Part shown: piece by piece, positions 1 to 8,995 of the stretch | Layout: each line of letters starts with the position of its first letter | Position numbering within the stretch: the stretch's first letter is position 1 | From: Prochlorococcus marinus | GTDB taxonomy: Bacteria; Cyanobacteriota; Cyanobacteriia; PCC-6307; Cyanobiaceae | NCBI RefSeq assembly: GCF_001180325.1 | Contig: NZ_CVSZ01000006.1 | Span: forward strand, 1 to 40,402 | Direction: 5' to 3' | DNA length: 40,402 bases | Program-made: the position numbers and the translations under genes | The notes under the pieces: generated by a model | The model's input: the letters and a program-made list of their open reading frames with translations, nothing else | Told to the model about the DNA's origin: nothing | The model's database searches: none

Positions 1-63
1 AAATATTATTCCTCCCAAGCCAAAAAGTAGTCCCAACCATCCTATTGGATTAATTAAATTCCC
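1..63. repeat. 63-bp inverted copy of 13027-13089 at window edge
   Basis: Positions 1-63 are the exact reverse complement of 13027-13089; the match stops at position 64 (a here, t in the other copy). Both copies encode the same EamA segment beginning GNLINPIGWLG. The identity runs to the window edge, so its full length is unknown. Confidence 0.95.
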
Positions 64-408
64 AAAAATTGCCCTCGCTAAAATAGCTACCAAAAGTGGT
101 TGAGAATCAATTAAGACAGAACCTAAACCTGCTCCAGTTTTTTCAATGCCATAAGTTAAAAATAATTGAAAAAAAGTGGCATCAACAATAGTAAAAACAA
201 AAAACCACTTCAAATCGCACTTATAAATTTTTAAATCTCTTTTAAACAAATATGTTGTTATTAGAACAAGAATTCCTGCAGGAAGTAATCTTAAAGTAGC
301 CACTAACTCTGGCCCAGCACTAGATACTAAAGGAGTCATTGCCGCCATTGAAGTCCCCCAAAGTGCAAAAGGGAGTATCATTAAAAACCAATTTAGGATT
401 GAATTCAT
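1..408 (-). CDS. EamA/DMT-family transporter, N-terminal part (split gene)
   Basis: Read on the minus strand from an ATG at 408 this gives 136 residues of a hydrophobic protein with a drug/metabolite-transporter pattern: helix 1 contains LPFALWGTSMAAMTP and a later helix contains IEKTGAGLGSVLIDSQPLLVA. The reading frame leaves the window at position 1. The last 21 codons (63-1) are identical to codons starting at 13027 on the plus strand, where the missing C-terminal 198 codons continue; joined, the two pieces give about 313 residues, a normal length for this family. The gene is divergent from sppA, with 52 bp between starts. It is an inner-membrane permease; the substrate cannot be told. The split is probably a contig artefact, not a real gene break. 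Confidence 0.85.
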   Translation of the reverse strand, partial: MNSILNWFLMILPFALWGTSMAAMTPLVSSAGPELVATLRLLPAGILVLITTYLFKRDLKIYKCDLKWFFVFTIVDATFFQLFLTYGIEKTGAGLGSVLIDSQPLLVAILARAIFGNLINPIGWLGLLFGLGGIIF

Positions 409-460
409 TAGGTCTGCTGATAATCTTTTTAAAGTAGTTTTATGAATTTACCTTAAAAGA

Positions 461-1270
461 ATGATTTGGCCTTTTAGACGAAAGTCAAAAAAAAGAATAG
501 CTCGTATAGTAATTGATGAGCCTATTACAAGTTCAACAAGAGTTTCAGTCCTTAAAGCTCTTAAACAAATTGAGGATAGAGAATTTCCTGCTTTAATCGT
601 GAGAATTGACTCCCCAGGGGGTACTGTTGGTGATAGCCAAGAAATATACTCTGCTATTAAAAGACTAAAAGATAAAGGATGTAAAGTCATTGCCAGTTTT
701 GGGAACATCTCAGCATCAGGAGGCGTTTACATTGGTGTTGCATCCGACAAAATAGTTGCTAATCCAGGCACAATTACGGGATCTATTGGTGTGATTATAA
801 GAGGAAATAATTTATCTGAATTATTAGATAAAATCGGCATTAAATTTGAGACTGTTAAAAGCGGTGTATTTAAAGACATACTTTCTCCAGATAAACCTTT
901 AAGTAAGGAAGGTAGAGGTCTACTCCAAGGACTTATAGATGAAAGTTATAAACAGTTTACCGAAGCTGTTGCTGATGGAAGGAATTTGCCTGTTGAAGAA
1001 GTAAGAAAGTTTGCCGATGGAAGAATTTTCACTGGAACACAAGCACTAGAACTTGGTCTTGTTGATAAGGTTGGAGATGAATTTGTTGCAAGGGAGCTAG
1101 CTGCAGAAATGGTTAATATTGATCCAAAAATTCAGCCATTAACATTTGGGAAGAAGAAGAAAAAAATACTTGGACTAATTCCTGGAAGTAGAATGATTGA
1201 GAAAATTATCAATAATATCTTTTTTGAGTTTGACTCCTCTAATAAAGTACTTTGGTTATACAAGCCTTAA
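461..1270 (+). CDS. sppA: Signal peptide peptidase SppA, S49 family
   Basis: A 269-residue serine peptidase that degrades cleaved signal peptides at the membrane. The ClpP/crotonase-like fold is shown by RIDSPGGTVGDSQ near residues 48-60. The putative nucleophile is Ser86 in SASGG and the general base Lys138 in SGVFKD; the 52-residue spacing equals that of the Ser/Lys dyad in the short Bacillus-type SppA. Unlike many SppA proteins, no clear N-terminal membrane anchor is visible, only a short basic start (WPFRRKSKKR), so it may be peripheral. It is divergent from the EamA gene and is followed 6 bp later by aroH, so the two are probably cotranscribed. Confidence 0.93.
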   Translation: MIWPFRRKSKKRIARIVIDEPITSSTRVSVLKALKQIEDREFPALIVRIDSPGGTVGDSQEIYSAIKRLKDKGCKVIASFGNISASGGVYIGVASDKIVANPGTITGSIGVIIRGNNLSELLDKIGIKFETVKSGVFKDILSPDKPLSKEGRGLLQGLIDESYKQFTEAVADGRNLPVEEVRKFADGRIFTGTQALELGLVDKVGDEFVARELAAEMVNIDPKIQPLTFGKKKKKILGLIPGSRMIEKIINNIFFEFDSSNKVLWLYKP

Positions 1271-1276
1271 ATCGAT

Positions 1277-1660
1277 ATGTATGAAAAAATGAAAGATGAT
1301 TATAAAATTACATTTATTCGTGGAGCTACAACAGCATCTGGGAATTCTGTTAGGGAAATAGAAGTTGCCGTAGTGGAATTAATTGATGAATTAATTTCAC
1401 GAAACAATCTAATTAAAACAAACATACTTTCCATTACATTCACAGCGACAAAAGATTTAGATGCATGTTTCCCCGCTTCAATTGCAAGGAAATTTAATGG
1501 ACTTGATTCAGTTGCCTTTTTAGACTGCCAACAAATGCACGTATCAAATGATGTTGATTTTTGTATAAGAATAATGGCTCAAGTTTTATTGCCACCAAAT
1601 TATGCAATAAAGCACCCTTATTTAAAAGGCGCTGCAAAATTAAGAGCAGATAGATGTTAA
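1277..1660 (+). CDS. aroH: Chorismate mutase, AroH class
   Basis: A 127-residue monofunctional chorismate mutase (chorismate to prephenate, Phe/Tyr synthesis) of the trimeric AroH fold. FIRGATTAS near the start carries Arg15, matching Arg7 of the Bacillus enzyme; Arg98 in CIRIM matches Arg90, and HPYLKGAAKLRAD matches the C-terminal substrate loop with its Tyr. In the loop DCQQMHV a Gln (Gln86) falls where Bacillus has the active-site Glu78. Its length is that of the family. The start ATG lies 6 bp after sppA; a second ATG five codons in is a possible alternative start. Confidence 0.9.
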   Translation: MYEKMKDDYKITFIRGATTASGNSVREIEVAVVELIDELISRNNLIKTNILSITFTATKDLDACFPASIARKFNGLDSVAFLDCQQMHVSNDVDFCIRIMAQVLLPPNYAIKHPYLKGAAKLRADRC

Positions 1661-1727
1661 TCTATGTGAAATTATTCTGCTTTAAATTTAGATAGCACTA
1701 ACTCAACTTTAAATTCCATTCCCTTCA

Positions 1728-2306
1728 ATGCTAAAAATCACAAATAAACATATTTTAAATCTTAAAATTTTAAGATTTTTTATAATCCCTACAATTTTAG
1801 TTTTAACTCCTTTTTTTAATAATATCCAAGATGCTAAAGCGGGTTTGGAATTCCAGTGGGATCAAGACGATAGTTATAGAAGATTAAAGTGGTTTCAAAA
1901 AGAGAATAAAAAGAGATTTAGAAATACAATTTATTTTTTCTTGAGGCCATCGGATAGAAGAACTGATCTCTTAAAAATTAATCTAGCAATTCCTAAGACC
2001 TTTAAATCCACTCTTAGTAATGAAAAAATTAGTTTTTGCAAAGTAAAAATAGGTGGTTTTGAAGGTAGAACTAAATGCTTGGAAGATATTCCAGCTGATT
2101 TCGAAATCAAGACTGATGAATCAGGCTTACAATCACTAGATATTTACCCCTACAGCCCGATTCCATCTAACAAAGACAGTTATGCAATTGTCTTCAAAAT
2201 CTTTAATCCAAAAAAATCAGGTCTATATCAATTTCATTCATTTGGGCAACCTAAAGGGAAATCATTTTCAAGTTATTTAGGAAGCTGGACTATAGTGATC
2301 GATTAA
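1728..2306 (+). CDS. DUF2808 family exported protein
   Basis: A 192-residue protein with a basic N-terminus and a hydrophobic stretch at about residues 14-38 ending DAKA, which fits a signal peptide. The mature part (GLEFQWDQ onward; later KVKIGGFEGRT and LDIYPYSPIPSNKDSYAIVFKIFNP) matches the cyanobacterial DUF2808 pattern as I recall it. Function is unknown; it is probably periplasmic or thylakoid-lumenal. It lies 67 bp after aroH and 30 bp before rpmH. Confidence 0.75.
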   Translation: MLKITNKHILNLKILRFFIIPTILVLTPFFNNIQDAKAGLEFQWDQDDSYRRLKWFQKENKKRFRNTIYFFLRPSDRRTDLLKINLAIPKTFKSTLSNEKISFCKVKIGGFEGRTKCLEDIPADFEIKTDESGLQSLDIYPYSPIPSNKDSYAIVFKIFNPKKSGLYQFHSFGQPKGKSFSSYLGSWTIVID

Positions 2307-2336
2307 ATGATAAATTAAATAAGGATAATTAAACAA

Positions 2337-2474
2337 ATGACTAAAAGAACTTTTGGCGGGACTTCAAGAAAACGAAAACGTGTATCTGGTTTTAGAGTAA
2401 GAATGCGTTCTCATACTGGTAGAAGAGTTATTAAAAGTAGAAGACAAAAAGGTAGAGAAAGAATAGCTGTATAA
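2337..2474 (+). CDS. rpmH: 50S ribosomal protein L34
   Basis: A 45-residue very basic protein beginning [15 protein letters not shown] and containing [19 protein letters not shown], the full L34 signature. It is a component of the large ribosomal subunit near the base of the 23S rRNA. AAGGA about 12 bp upstream of the ATG could serve for ribosome binding. The gene is followed 12 bp later by rnpA, the universal rpmH-rnpA order, with yidC further downstream. Confidence 0.98.
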
Positions 2475-2486
2475 CTTCAAATTTAA

Positions 2487-2873
2487 ATGGCATTACCTAA
2501 AGATATGCGTTTAAAAGGTCATAGGACTTTTAATTACATACATAAAAATGCCACAACATATCATGGGAAATTAATGACATTTAAAGTTGCAAGATCAAAT
2601 CCAGATATACTCTTTTCCCATAAATTCACTAATACCTCAAACAAATTTAGGGTAGCTATTGCTATTAGTAAAAAAGTTTCAAAAAAAGCTGTAGAGAGAA
2701 ATAAATTAAGAAGAATCCTGCAAGAGTGGTTATTAACAAACATTCAAAAAATTAATAACCACAAACCTTATTGGTTACTTGTTAACCTTAAATTTGGGGA
2801 TTTCTGCAATGATAAAAGCAGACTTTTGGAGGAATTTCAAACTTTAATGTTCAAATCTCGTCTAATTAAATGA
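2487..2873 (+). CDS. rnpA: Ribonuclease P protein component
   Basis: A 128-residue basic protein that supports the RNase P RNA in cutting 5' leaders from tRNA precursors. The RNR motif is seen in KKVSKKAVERNKLRRILQEW near residues 62-81, and the N-terminus LPKDMRLKGHRTFNYIHK fits the family (LxxxxRLxxxxdF). Length is normal. Its stop overlaps the next start as ATGA, suggesting translational coupling with the PH-domain gene. Confidence 0.95.
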   Translation: MALPKDMRLKGHRTFNYIHKNATTYHGKLMTFKVARSNPDILFSHKFTNTSNKFRVAIAISKKVSKKAVERNKLRRILQEWLLTNIQKINNHKPYWLLVNLKFGDFCNDKSRLLEEFQTLMFKSRLIK

Positions 2874-3283
2874 TTAACATGAATGAAGAAACCTTTTACG
2901 AAGGTGGTCCTGCTAAGGGTGATTTAATAATAAATCTACTAGCAGGAATATCTATACTTGGTTTGCCATTTACCTTTGCCGCAATAGTTAGAGCATTGTG
3001 GTTGAGATATAAAATTACAAACAAAAGAATTACAATCGATGGTGGCTGGTTTGGTAAAAACAAAACACAAGTCTCATTGAGTAACATTGAAGAAATCAGA
3101 TCTATTCCAAGAGGATTCGGTTCATATGGTGATATGGTTCTTATTCTTAATGATGGATCAAAGGTTGAAATGAAATCATTACCTTTATTCAGAGAAAAGC
3201 AAAAATTTATTGAAGAAAATATAAAAAAAAGATCACAAATCCCAAATCTCAGCGAAGTAGAAGGATTTGCGACTAAATCCTAA
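2870..3283 (+). CDS. PH-domain (bPH2/DUF304) membrane protein
   Basis: A 137-residue protein with a hydrophobic helix at about residues 18-43, then a YKITNKRITIDGGWFGKNKTQVSLSN region typical of bacterial PH-like (bPH2) domains, where strands follow the membrane segment (LRYKITNKRI, then IEEIRSIPRGFG). It overlaps rnpA by 4 nt; an ATG three codons later is also possible. It sits between rnpA and yidC, a place where cyanobacteria often keep such a gene, which suggests a membrane-biogenesis link, but the function is not established. Confidence 0.75.
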   Translation: MINMNEETFYEGGPAKGDLIINLLAGISILGLPFTFAAIVRALWLRYKITNKRITIDGGWFGKNKTQVSLSNIEEIRSIPRGFGSYGDMVLILNDGSKVEMKSLPLFREKQKFIEENIKKRSQIPNLSEVEGFATKS

Positions 3284-3355
3284 ATAAATGAATTACAAAA
3301 ATCTTTTTTTCCTGTAAAATAAAATGTCTATTAAAATTTCACTCTCTTTAATATC

Positions 3356-4498
3356 GTGATAGGGTTCATTTCTGAAAAACTACTTATCCCGATTCTAGAT
3401 TTTTTCTACGGTTTAGTTCCTAGTTATGGTTTAGCGATCGTTGCTTTGACAGTCGTAATTAGAATTGCACTTTTCCCTTTAAGCGCTGGTTCCATTAGAA
3501 GCGCAAGGCGGATGAAGATAGCCCAACCTGTAATGCAAAAAAGGCAAGCAGAAATAAAATCTAAGTTTTCAGGTGATCCAAAGAAACAGCAAGAAGAGCT
3601 TGGAAAATTAATGAATGAGTTTGGCAGTCCTCTAGCAGGTTGTCTTCCATTGATTGTACAGATGCCTGTGTTATTTGCATTGTTTGCAACTCTAAGAGGC
3701 TCTCCTTTTGCTGATGTTCCCTATAACATAAATCTCAAGGTCGTTCCACAGGATCAAGTAGCAGCAATTGATCCAAAACCTTACAAATCCCCAAGACACT
3801 CTATTTTTATTACGGAGAAATCACATTTTCCTGTAGTAGCAACTATACCCAGTGGAACAAAACTAGGAACAGATGAATCTATAAAAGTAAATTTACAAAC
3901 GACAAATGGCAATAGCTATTCGGAAGTTTTATCTAAATACGACGACGGATCTAAATTCCTCCCCACTTGGAAAGTTTCTAAAGGATCCGAAAATATTAAA
4001 GTTTCCCAAGACGGTACAGTAACAGCGATTAAACCGGGAGATGCAACAATCGAGGCTAAAATCCCTGGTCTAGCAGCTAAAAGTGGTTTTTTATTTATTA
4101 AAGCTCTTGGTCAAGTTGGTTTTTACGTAGATGGAGCAATTAATTGGGATATTGCTGCATTAGTTGGTGCCTTTGGATTAACCTTACTTCTCTCGCAAGT
4201 TTTATCAAGTCAGGGCATGCCTGCGAATCCACAGCAATCAACAGCAAACAAAATTACACCAGTTATGATAACTGGAATGTTTCTATTTTTCCCACTACCA
4301 GCTGGAGTTTTACTCTACATGGTTGTTGCTAATATTTTCCAGGCATTTCAGACTTTTCTGCTGAATAAAGAAGCACTTCCTGAGAACTTACAGAAAATTT
4401 TGGATCAACAATTACTAGCGAAAAATGAAGTAATAACAACTTCTGCTTCAACAATCTCAGATAAAAGATTACCTTTTGAACCTAACAATAAAAAATAG
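3356..4498 (+). CDS. yidC: Membrane protein insertase YidC/Oxa1
   Basis: A 380-residue YidC/Oxa1/Alb3 insertase that inserts proteins into the plasma and thylakoid membranes. The first helix ([26 protein letters not shown], residues 9-34) is followed by the basic hairpin loop with [34 protein letters not shown], and the C-terminal helices with [20 protein letters not shown] soluble insert of about 120 residues (roughly 135-258) between the second and third helices contains an Ig-like pattern ([23 protein letters not shown]); cyanobacterial YidC proteins share this insert. Start is GTG at 3356; no better ATG lies nearby. It is the last member of the rpmH-rnpA-PH-yidC cluster. Confidence 0.93.
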   Translation: MIGFISEKLLIPILDFFYGLVPSYGLAIVALTVVIRIALFPLSAGSIRSARRMKIAQPVMQKRQAEIKSKFSGDPKKQQEELGKLMNEFGSPLAGCLPLIVQMPVLFALFATLRGSPFADVPYNINLKVVPQDQVAAIDPKPYKSPRHSIFITEKSHFPVVATIPSGTKLGTDESIKVNLQTTNGNSYSEVLSKYDDGSKFLPTWKVSKGSENIKVSQDGTVTAIKPGDATIEAKIPGLAAKSGFLFIKALGQVGFYVDGAINWDIAALVGAFGLTLLLSQVLSSQGMPANPQQSTANKITPVMITGMFLFFPLPAGVLLYMVVANIFQAFQTFLLNKEALPENLQKILDQQLLAKNEVITTSASTISDKRLPFEPNNKK

Positions 4499-4510
4499 TC
4501 TTAATCTTAA

Positions 4511-5980
4511 ATGATGGATTCATGGTGTAGAAATTTTGAATTACTCATAAAATCAAGAACCTCTTTAATTTGGATAAGGACCAAAGAAGAGGAGAGATTA
4601 GAAAAATTAATTAATTATTCTTGTGAAAGAATAAATATAAAAAGATTTGTTTCCTGGGATTGTGTTAACGGTATTAAAGGATTAATAAATGAAGAAGGTA
4701 AATTTTCTAACAATCCGATAGGAGTTCTTAATTGGCTTAAAGATCAAAGCTCTGAAATTTCAACAGTTTTATTAGTAAAAGATTTTCATAAATTTTATGA
4801 TGATCCATCTATCAATAGAACTATTAAAGAACTATTTTCAGCTCTTAAGAAAACAAGTCACAATTTAATTATTAGTTCACATTTATTTCCATCATCAGAA
4901 GATCTAGATGAATTAATGGCAATTATAAATTTACCTTTACCTGATCAAAAAGAATTGAAAAATCTAATAAAAAAAATTGCTATTAATACCAATTCAAATC
5001 TTGAAGAACAAGACTTAAACGAACTTTCTATAGCTTCAAGTGGACTTACCGAAGTAAAAGTAAAGCAAGTCACGGCAAAGGCCCTTGCTCAAAGAGGGAA
5101 AATAAGTAAAGAAGATATTAAAGATATTCTTGAAGAGAAAAAACAAGTGATCGCCAGAAGTGAAATTTTAGAATTTTTCGATGCTAAATCAAGTCAAGAT
5201 GATATTGGCGGTTTAAATGTTTTAAAAGTTTGGCTTAATCAGAGATACAGGGCCTTTTCTAAAGAAGCTAGAGACTATGGACTACCAATTCCAAAAGGAG
5301 TATTACTTGTAGGGGCGCAAGGTACAGGAAAATCACTTACTGCCAAATCAATTTCCAATAGTTGGTCAATGCCACTTCTCAGGTTAGATGTTGGAAGACT
5401 ATTTTCTAGCCTTGTTGGTTCAAGCGAGGCAAGAACAAGAGATACAATATTTAGAGCTGAGGCTATGTCGCCTTGTATCCTTTGGATCGATGAAATTGAT
5501 AAGGGCTTTGGTGGCGATGCTAGAAGTGACGGAGGCACTAGTCAAAGGGTTTTGGCAAGTTTATTAACTTGGATGGCTGAAAAAGAATCTGCTGTATTTG
5601 TAATTGCCACTGCGAATGCTATAGATAAGCTTCCTGCTGAATTATTAAGGAAAGGTAGATTCGATGAGATATTTTTTCTTGATTTGCCAAATTCGCAAGA
5701 AAGATTAAGTATTCTGGATTTGCACCTAAAAAAAAGAAGACCAAGTTACAGTTTTCCTCTATCTACTATCATCGATAGAACAGATGGATTCTCAGGGGCA
5801 GAACTTGAACAAGCAGTAATAGAGGGGATGCATATTTCATTCTCTGAAGGTAGAGAGCTTATGGAGAAAGACTTAATAAAGGCAGTTTCTGAATTAGTTC
5901 CTTTATCAAGAACCGCTAAAGAGCAAATTGATTTCCTAAAAGAATGGTCATCCTCAGGACGGGCCCGATCTGCATCGTGA
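4511..5980 (+). CDS. ycf46: Ycf46-type AAA ATPase
   Basis: A 489-residue AAA protein with a non-ATPase N-terminal half (MDSWCRNFELLIKSRTSLIWI; residues 1-230) and a C-terminal AAA module: Walker A GAQGTGKS near residue 268, Walker B ILWIDEID near 322, a sensor IATANAIDKLP, and the arginine-rich LLRKGRFDEIFFLDLP typical of FtsH-like AAA domains. This is the Ycf46 family of cyanobacteria and red-algal plastids, linked in other cyanobacteria to growth under low inorganic carbon; the molecular role is unsettled. No zinc-protease HEXXH follows, which separates it from FtsH. It starts 12 bp after yidC. Confidence 0.88.
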   Translation: MMDSWCRNFELLIKSRTSLIWIRTKEEERLEKLINYSCERINIKRFVSWDCVNGIKGLINEEGKFSNNPIGVLNWLKDQSSEISTVLLVKDFHKFYDDPSINRTIKELFSALKKTSHNLIISSHLFPSSEDLDELMAIINLPLPDQKELKNLIKKIAINTNSNLEEQDLNELSIASSGLTEVKVKQVTAKALAQRGKISKEDIKDILEEKKQVIARSEILEFFDAKSSQDDIGGLNVLKVWLNQRYRAFSKEARDYGLPIPKGVLLVGAQGTGKSLTAKSISNSWSMPLLRLDVGRLFSSLVGSSEARTRDTIFRAEAMSPCILWIDEIDKGFGGDARSDGGTSQRVLASLLTWMAEKESAVFVIATANAIDKLPAELLRKGRFDEIFFLDLPNSQERLSILDLHLKKRRPSYSFPLSTIIDRTDGFSGAELEQAVIEGMHISFSEGRELMEKDLIKAVSELVPLSRTAKEQIDFLKEWSSSGRARSAS

Positions 5981-6102
5981 ATAAAATTTAATTTTTAAAA
6001 TATTCCATAAGTCAGGAATCATTAATTTAGTTAATTTTTGATCAAAAAACCCAAATAATTAATTGAGATTAACTATCTTAATTAATGTATTAAAAAAAAA
6101 GA

Positions 6103-7380
6103 GTGTTAGATCAAAAATTAATAAGAGAAAATCCAACATCTGTTGAAGAGAATTTATCCTTGAGAGGAAAAATTTATAATATATCCCACATACACGAATT
6201 AACTGTTAAGAAAAAAGATATTGATATAGAAATATCCAATCTTCAATCTGAGAGTAAAAAGTTAAGCAAATTAATTGGTCAAGAAATCAGCAAATCTAAA
6301 AACAAAGATTCTCCAGAACTAATTTCCTTAAAAAAGAAGGGAAACGAATATAGAGCTAAAATTTCTGAACTAGAAGAGAAACAAAGAATATTAGACAAAG
6401 AAGTAAATGATGAGATTTATAATTTGCCAAATTTTCCCAGCAAAGAAGCTCCTATTGGAAAAGATGAAAACCATAATGTCCAAGTAAAAACTTGGGGGGA
6501 TCCTCTAATAAAAGCGAATATAAAATCACACTGGGAAATAGGAGAGAGTCTTAATATTTTTGACTCTGTAAAATCAACAAAAATATCAAAAAGTCGTTTT
6601 ATCACTCTCATAGGCAATGGTGCCAGATTAGAGAGGGCATTAATTAATTTTATGCTCGATATGCATACTAAAAATGGATACCTGGAGTTAATGCCGCCAG
6701 CTTTACTAAATTCAGAAAGTCTTACCGGATCTGGTCAATTACCTAAATTTTCAAATGAAAGTTTTAAGTGTGCAAATGACGATTTATGGCTTTCTCCAAC
6801 AGCTGAAGTTCCACTGACTGCTTTTCATAGAAACGAGCTTATTGATCCCAAGCAGTTACCTATTAAGTATGTTGCATATAGTCCATGTTTTAGGAGAGAA
6901 GCTGGAAGTTATGGAAGGGATACTAAAGGTTTAATAAGACTTCATCAATTTAACAAGGTTGAACTCTATTGGTTTTGTGATCCAAGTAAATCTTTAGAAG
7001 CTCATAAAAAGATTACTTCTGATGCAGAAAGCATTTTAAAAAAGCTCAACTTACCCTACAGGTTAGTAGATATTTGTACTGGAGACTTAGGCTTTTCTTC
7101 TAGTAGAACTTTTGATCTTGAAGTTTGGCTTCCCAGTAGTAAATGTTATAGAGAAATTTCAAGTTGCAGTAATTGCCTCGACTTTCAAGCACGTAGATCA
7201 TCAATAAGATCAAAAATTGGCAAAAAAAATACATACATACATACCTTAAATGGCAGTGGTCTCGCTATTGGAAGAACTATGGCTGCTATTCTCGAGAATG
7301 GCCAACAAACAGATGGTAGCGTTAAGATTCCAGATGCTCTGGTTCCATATTTTGGATCAAATTTTTTAAAAACTGCTTAA
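6103..7380 (+). CDS. serS: Seryl-tRNA synthetase
   Basis: A 425-residue class II synthetase that charges tRNA-Ser. The N-terminal part (residues 30-100) is a charged helical tRNA-binding arm; the catalytic part shows the [13 protein letters not shown] region, motif 2 [25 protein letters not shown] and motif 3 [18 protein letters not shown]. Start is GTG at 6103 giving [11 protein letters not shown], which fits the family N-terminus. It is separated from ycf46 by 122 bp of AT-rich sequence with no clear feature and is followed 9 bp later by rseP. Its substrate tRNA-Ser(CGA) is also in this window. Confidence 0.97.
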   Translation: MLDQKLIRENPTSVEENLSLRGKIYNISHIHELTVKKKDIDIEISNLQSESKKLSKLIGQEISKSKNKDSPELISLKKKGNEYRAKISELEEKQRILDKEVNDEIYNLPNFPSKEAPIGKDENHNVQVKTWGDPLIKANIKSHWEIGESLNIFDSVKSTKISKSRFITLIGNGARLERALINFMLDMHTKNGYLELMPPALLNSESLTGSGQLPKFSNESFKCANDDLWLSPTAEVPLTAFHRNELIDPKQLPIKYVAYSPCFRREAGSYGRDTKGLIRLHQFNKVELYWFCDPSKSLEAHKKITSDAESILKKLNLPYRLVDICTGDLGFSSSRTFDLEVWLPSSKCYREISSCSNCLDFQARRSSIRSKIGKKNTYIHTLNGSGLAIGRTMAAILENGQQTDGSVKIPDALVPYFGSNFLKTA

Positions 7381-7389
7381 TATAAAAAA

Positions 7390-8469
7390 ATGAATGTTTT
7401 AACCTCAATAACAGTACTTGGATTTCTCATTTTTTTTCATGAGATGGGACATTTTCTTGCGGCAATTTTGCAAGGTATCTATGTTGATGGATTTTCGATT
7501 GGTTTTGGACCATCAATAATTCAGAAAAGATATAAAGATATAACCTATTCACTTAGAGCCTTTCCCTTAGGCGGATTTGTTTCTTTTCCTGATGAAGAAA
7601 TAAAAAATATTGATCCTAAAGATCCAAATCTTTTAAAAAATAGGCCAGTTATACAAAGAGTAATTGTAATATCCGCTGGGGTATTTGCTAACTTAATTCT
7701 TGCTTACACCATCTTAATTGTAAATGTAACAACTATTGGTATTCCGTTTGATCCCGAGCCAGGTATTTTAGTTTTGGCTACTCAGCCTGAGAAATCTGCT
7801 TCTATTGCTGGATTACAAGCAGGGGATAAAATCTTAAAAATGGAAAGCAATACTTTAGGCGTTGGCGATCAAGCAGTTTCAGCTTTAGTAAAAAAGATTC
7901 AAAATTCATCAGACGAACCAATTTCAATCAAAATTGAAAGGAATGGAATTTTCAAAGATTTAACTTTAGTACCAAAAAATATTGATGGGAAAGGAACAAT
8001 AGGTGCTCAATTGCAACCGAATATAAGGAAAGAAACTAAAAAGACAAAAAACATTTTCGAACTTTTTAAATACACCAATAATGAATTTTCATCACTTTTG
8101 GTAAAAACAATTCAAGGTTATAAAGGTTTAATAACAAATTTCTCCTCAACAGCTCAACAATTAAGTGGGCCGGTAAAAATAGTTGAAATCGGTGCACAAT
8201 TATCTCAACAAGGTGGAACAGGCATATTATTATTTGCGGCTTTAATTTCTATTAATTTAGCAGTACTTAATTCATTACCTTTACCATTATTAGATGGAGG
8301 ACAACTTGTTTTTACTTTAATTGAAGGTTTTAGGGGGAAGCCTGTTCCAGTAAAGGTACAGATGGTTGTTACTCAGTCCAGTTTTTTTCTTTTAGTTGGA
8401 CTAAGCGTTCTGCTTATTATCAGAGATACTAGTCAACTATTAATCGTACAAAGATTATTAAACCAATAA
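7390..8469 (+). CDS. rseP: Site-2 metalloprotease RseP, M50 family
   Basis: A 359-residue intramembrane zinc protease. The first helix carries HEMGH (residues 17-21), the zinc site; a PDZ domain lies near residues 115-200 (SASIAGLQAGDKILKMES); the last helices contain NSLPLPLLDGGQL, where Asp supplies the third ligand. Family members cut membrane-bound anti-sigma factors or other membrane-anchored regulators; the target here is unknown. It is closely linked to serS, with 9 bp between, and is followed by rpsN. Confidence 0.93.
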   Translation: MNVLTSITVLGFLIFFHEMGHFLAAILQGIYVDGFSIGFGPSIIQKRYKDITYSLRAFPLGGFVSFPDEEIKNIDPKDPNLLKNRPVIQRVIVISAGVFANLILAYTILIVNVTTIGIPFDPEPGILVLATQPEKSASIAGLQAGDKILKMESNTLGVGDQAVSALVKKIQNSSDEPISIKIERNGIFKDLTLVPKNIDGKGTIGAQLQPNIRKETKKTKNIFELFKYTNNEFSSLLVKTIQGYKGLITNFSSTAQQLSGPVKIVEIGAQLSQQGGTGILLFAALISINLAVLNSLPLPLLDGGQLVFTLIEGFRGKPVPVKVQMVVTQSSFFLLVGLSVLLIIRDTSQLLIVQRLLNQ

Positions 8470-8533
8470 ATAAATTTTAAAATCTGTTCTCCAAGCTGTT
8501 AAGATAATATTTAGTTTCAAATATTCTGACTAA

Positions 8534-8836
8534 ATGGCGAAAAAGTCCATGATTGCGAGAGAAGTTAAACGCAAAAAACTCGTGAAGAAATATGCTGCAA
8601 AAAGGAAAGCATTATTAGATCAATTTAATGCTGCAAAAGATCCAATGGAAAGGTTAGAAATTCATAGAAAGATTCAAGGTCTACCAAGGAATTCTGCACC
8701 AAATAGAGTCAGAAATAGGTGTTGGGCAACAGGTAAGCCCAGAGGAGTATATAGAGATTTTGGTCTTTGCAGGAATCAATTAAGAAAAAGAGCTCATAAT
8801 GGTGAACTTCCTGGAGTAGTTAAATCAAGTTGGTAG
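8534..8836 (+). CDS. rpsN: 30S ribosomal protein S14
   Basis: A 100-residue long-form S14 with the C-terminal block [34 protein letters not shown]. The zinc-binding CxxC pairs of short S14 are absent, so this is the zinc-independent type usual in cyanobacteria. It is a small-subunit head protein. It stands alone, 64 bp after rseP and 159 bp before pnp, rather than in the main ribosomal operon. Confidence 0.97.
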   Translation: MAKKSMIAREVKRKKLVKKYAAKRKALLDQFNAAKDPMERLEIHRKIQGLPRNSAPNRVRNRCWATGKPRGVYRDFGLCRNQLRKRAHNGELPGVVKSSW

Positions 8837-8995
8837 TACAAGTATTTTTTTTGTATCTTTATTGCTTACCGTAAATAGAAATTAAAAATTATTTTTGGAA
8901 CAAATTTAAGAATTTTATAGCTTATCTAAATAATTTACTCAATATGTCCCTATAAAATGTAAGAATAAATTATGTATAGATTAATAATTTAAAAA

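Noticed and set aside
1..63. A biological inverted repeat mediating phase-variable inversion
   Set aside because: It is gene coding sequence, ends at the window edge and has the same length as the unrelated right-edge repeat, which fits an assembly overlap better.
5275..5538. Antisense frames such as 5275-5538, 14805-15089 and 39394-39594
   Set aside because: They are shadows of strong genes on the other strand, with no start signals or family features.
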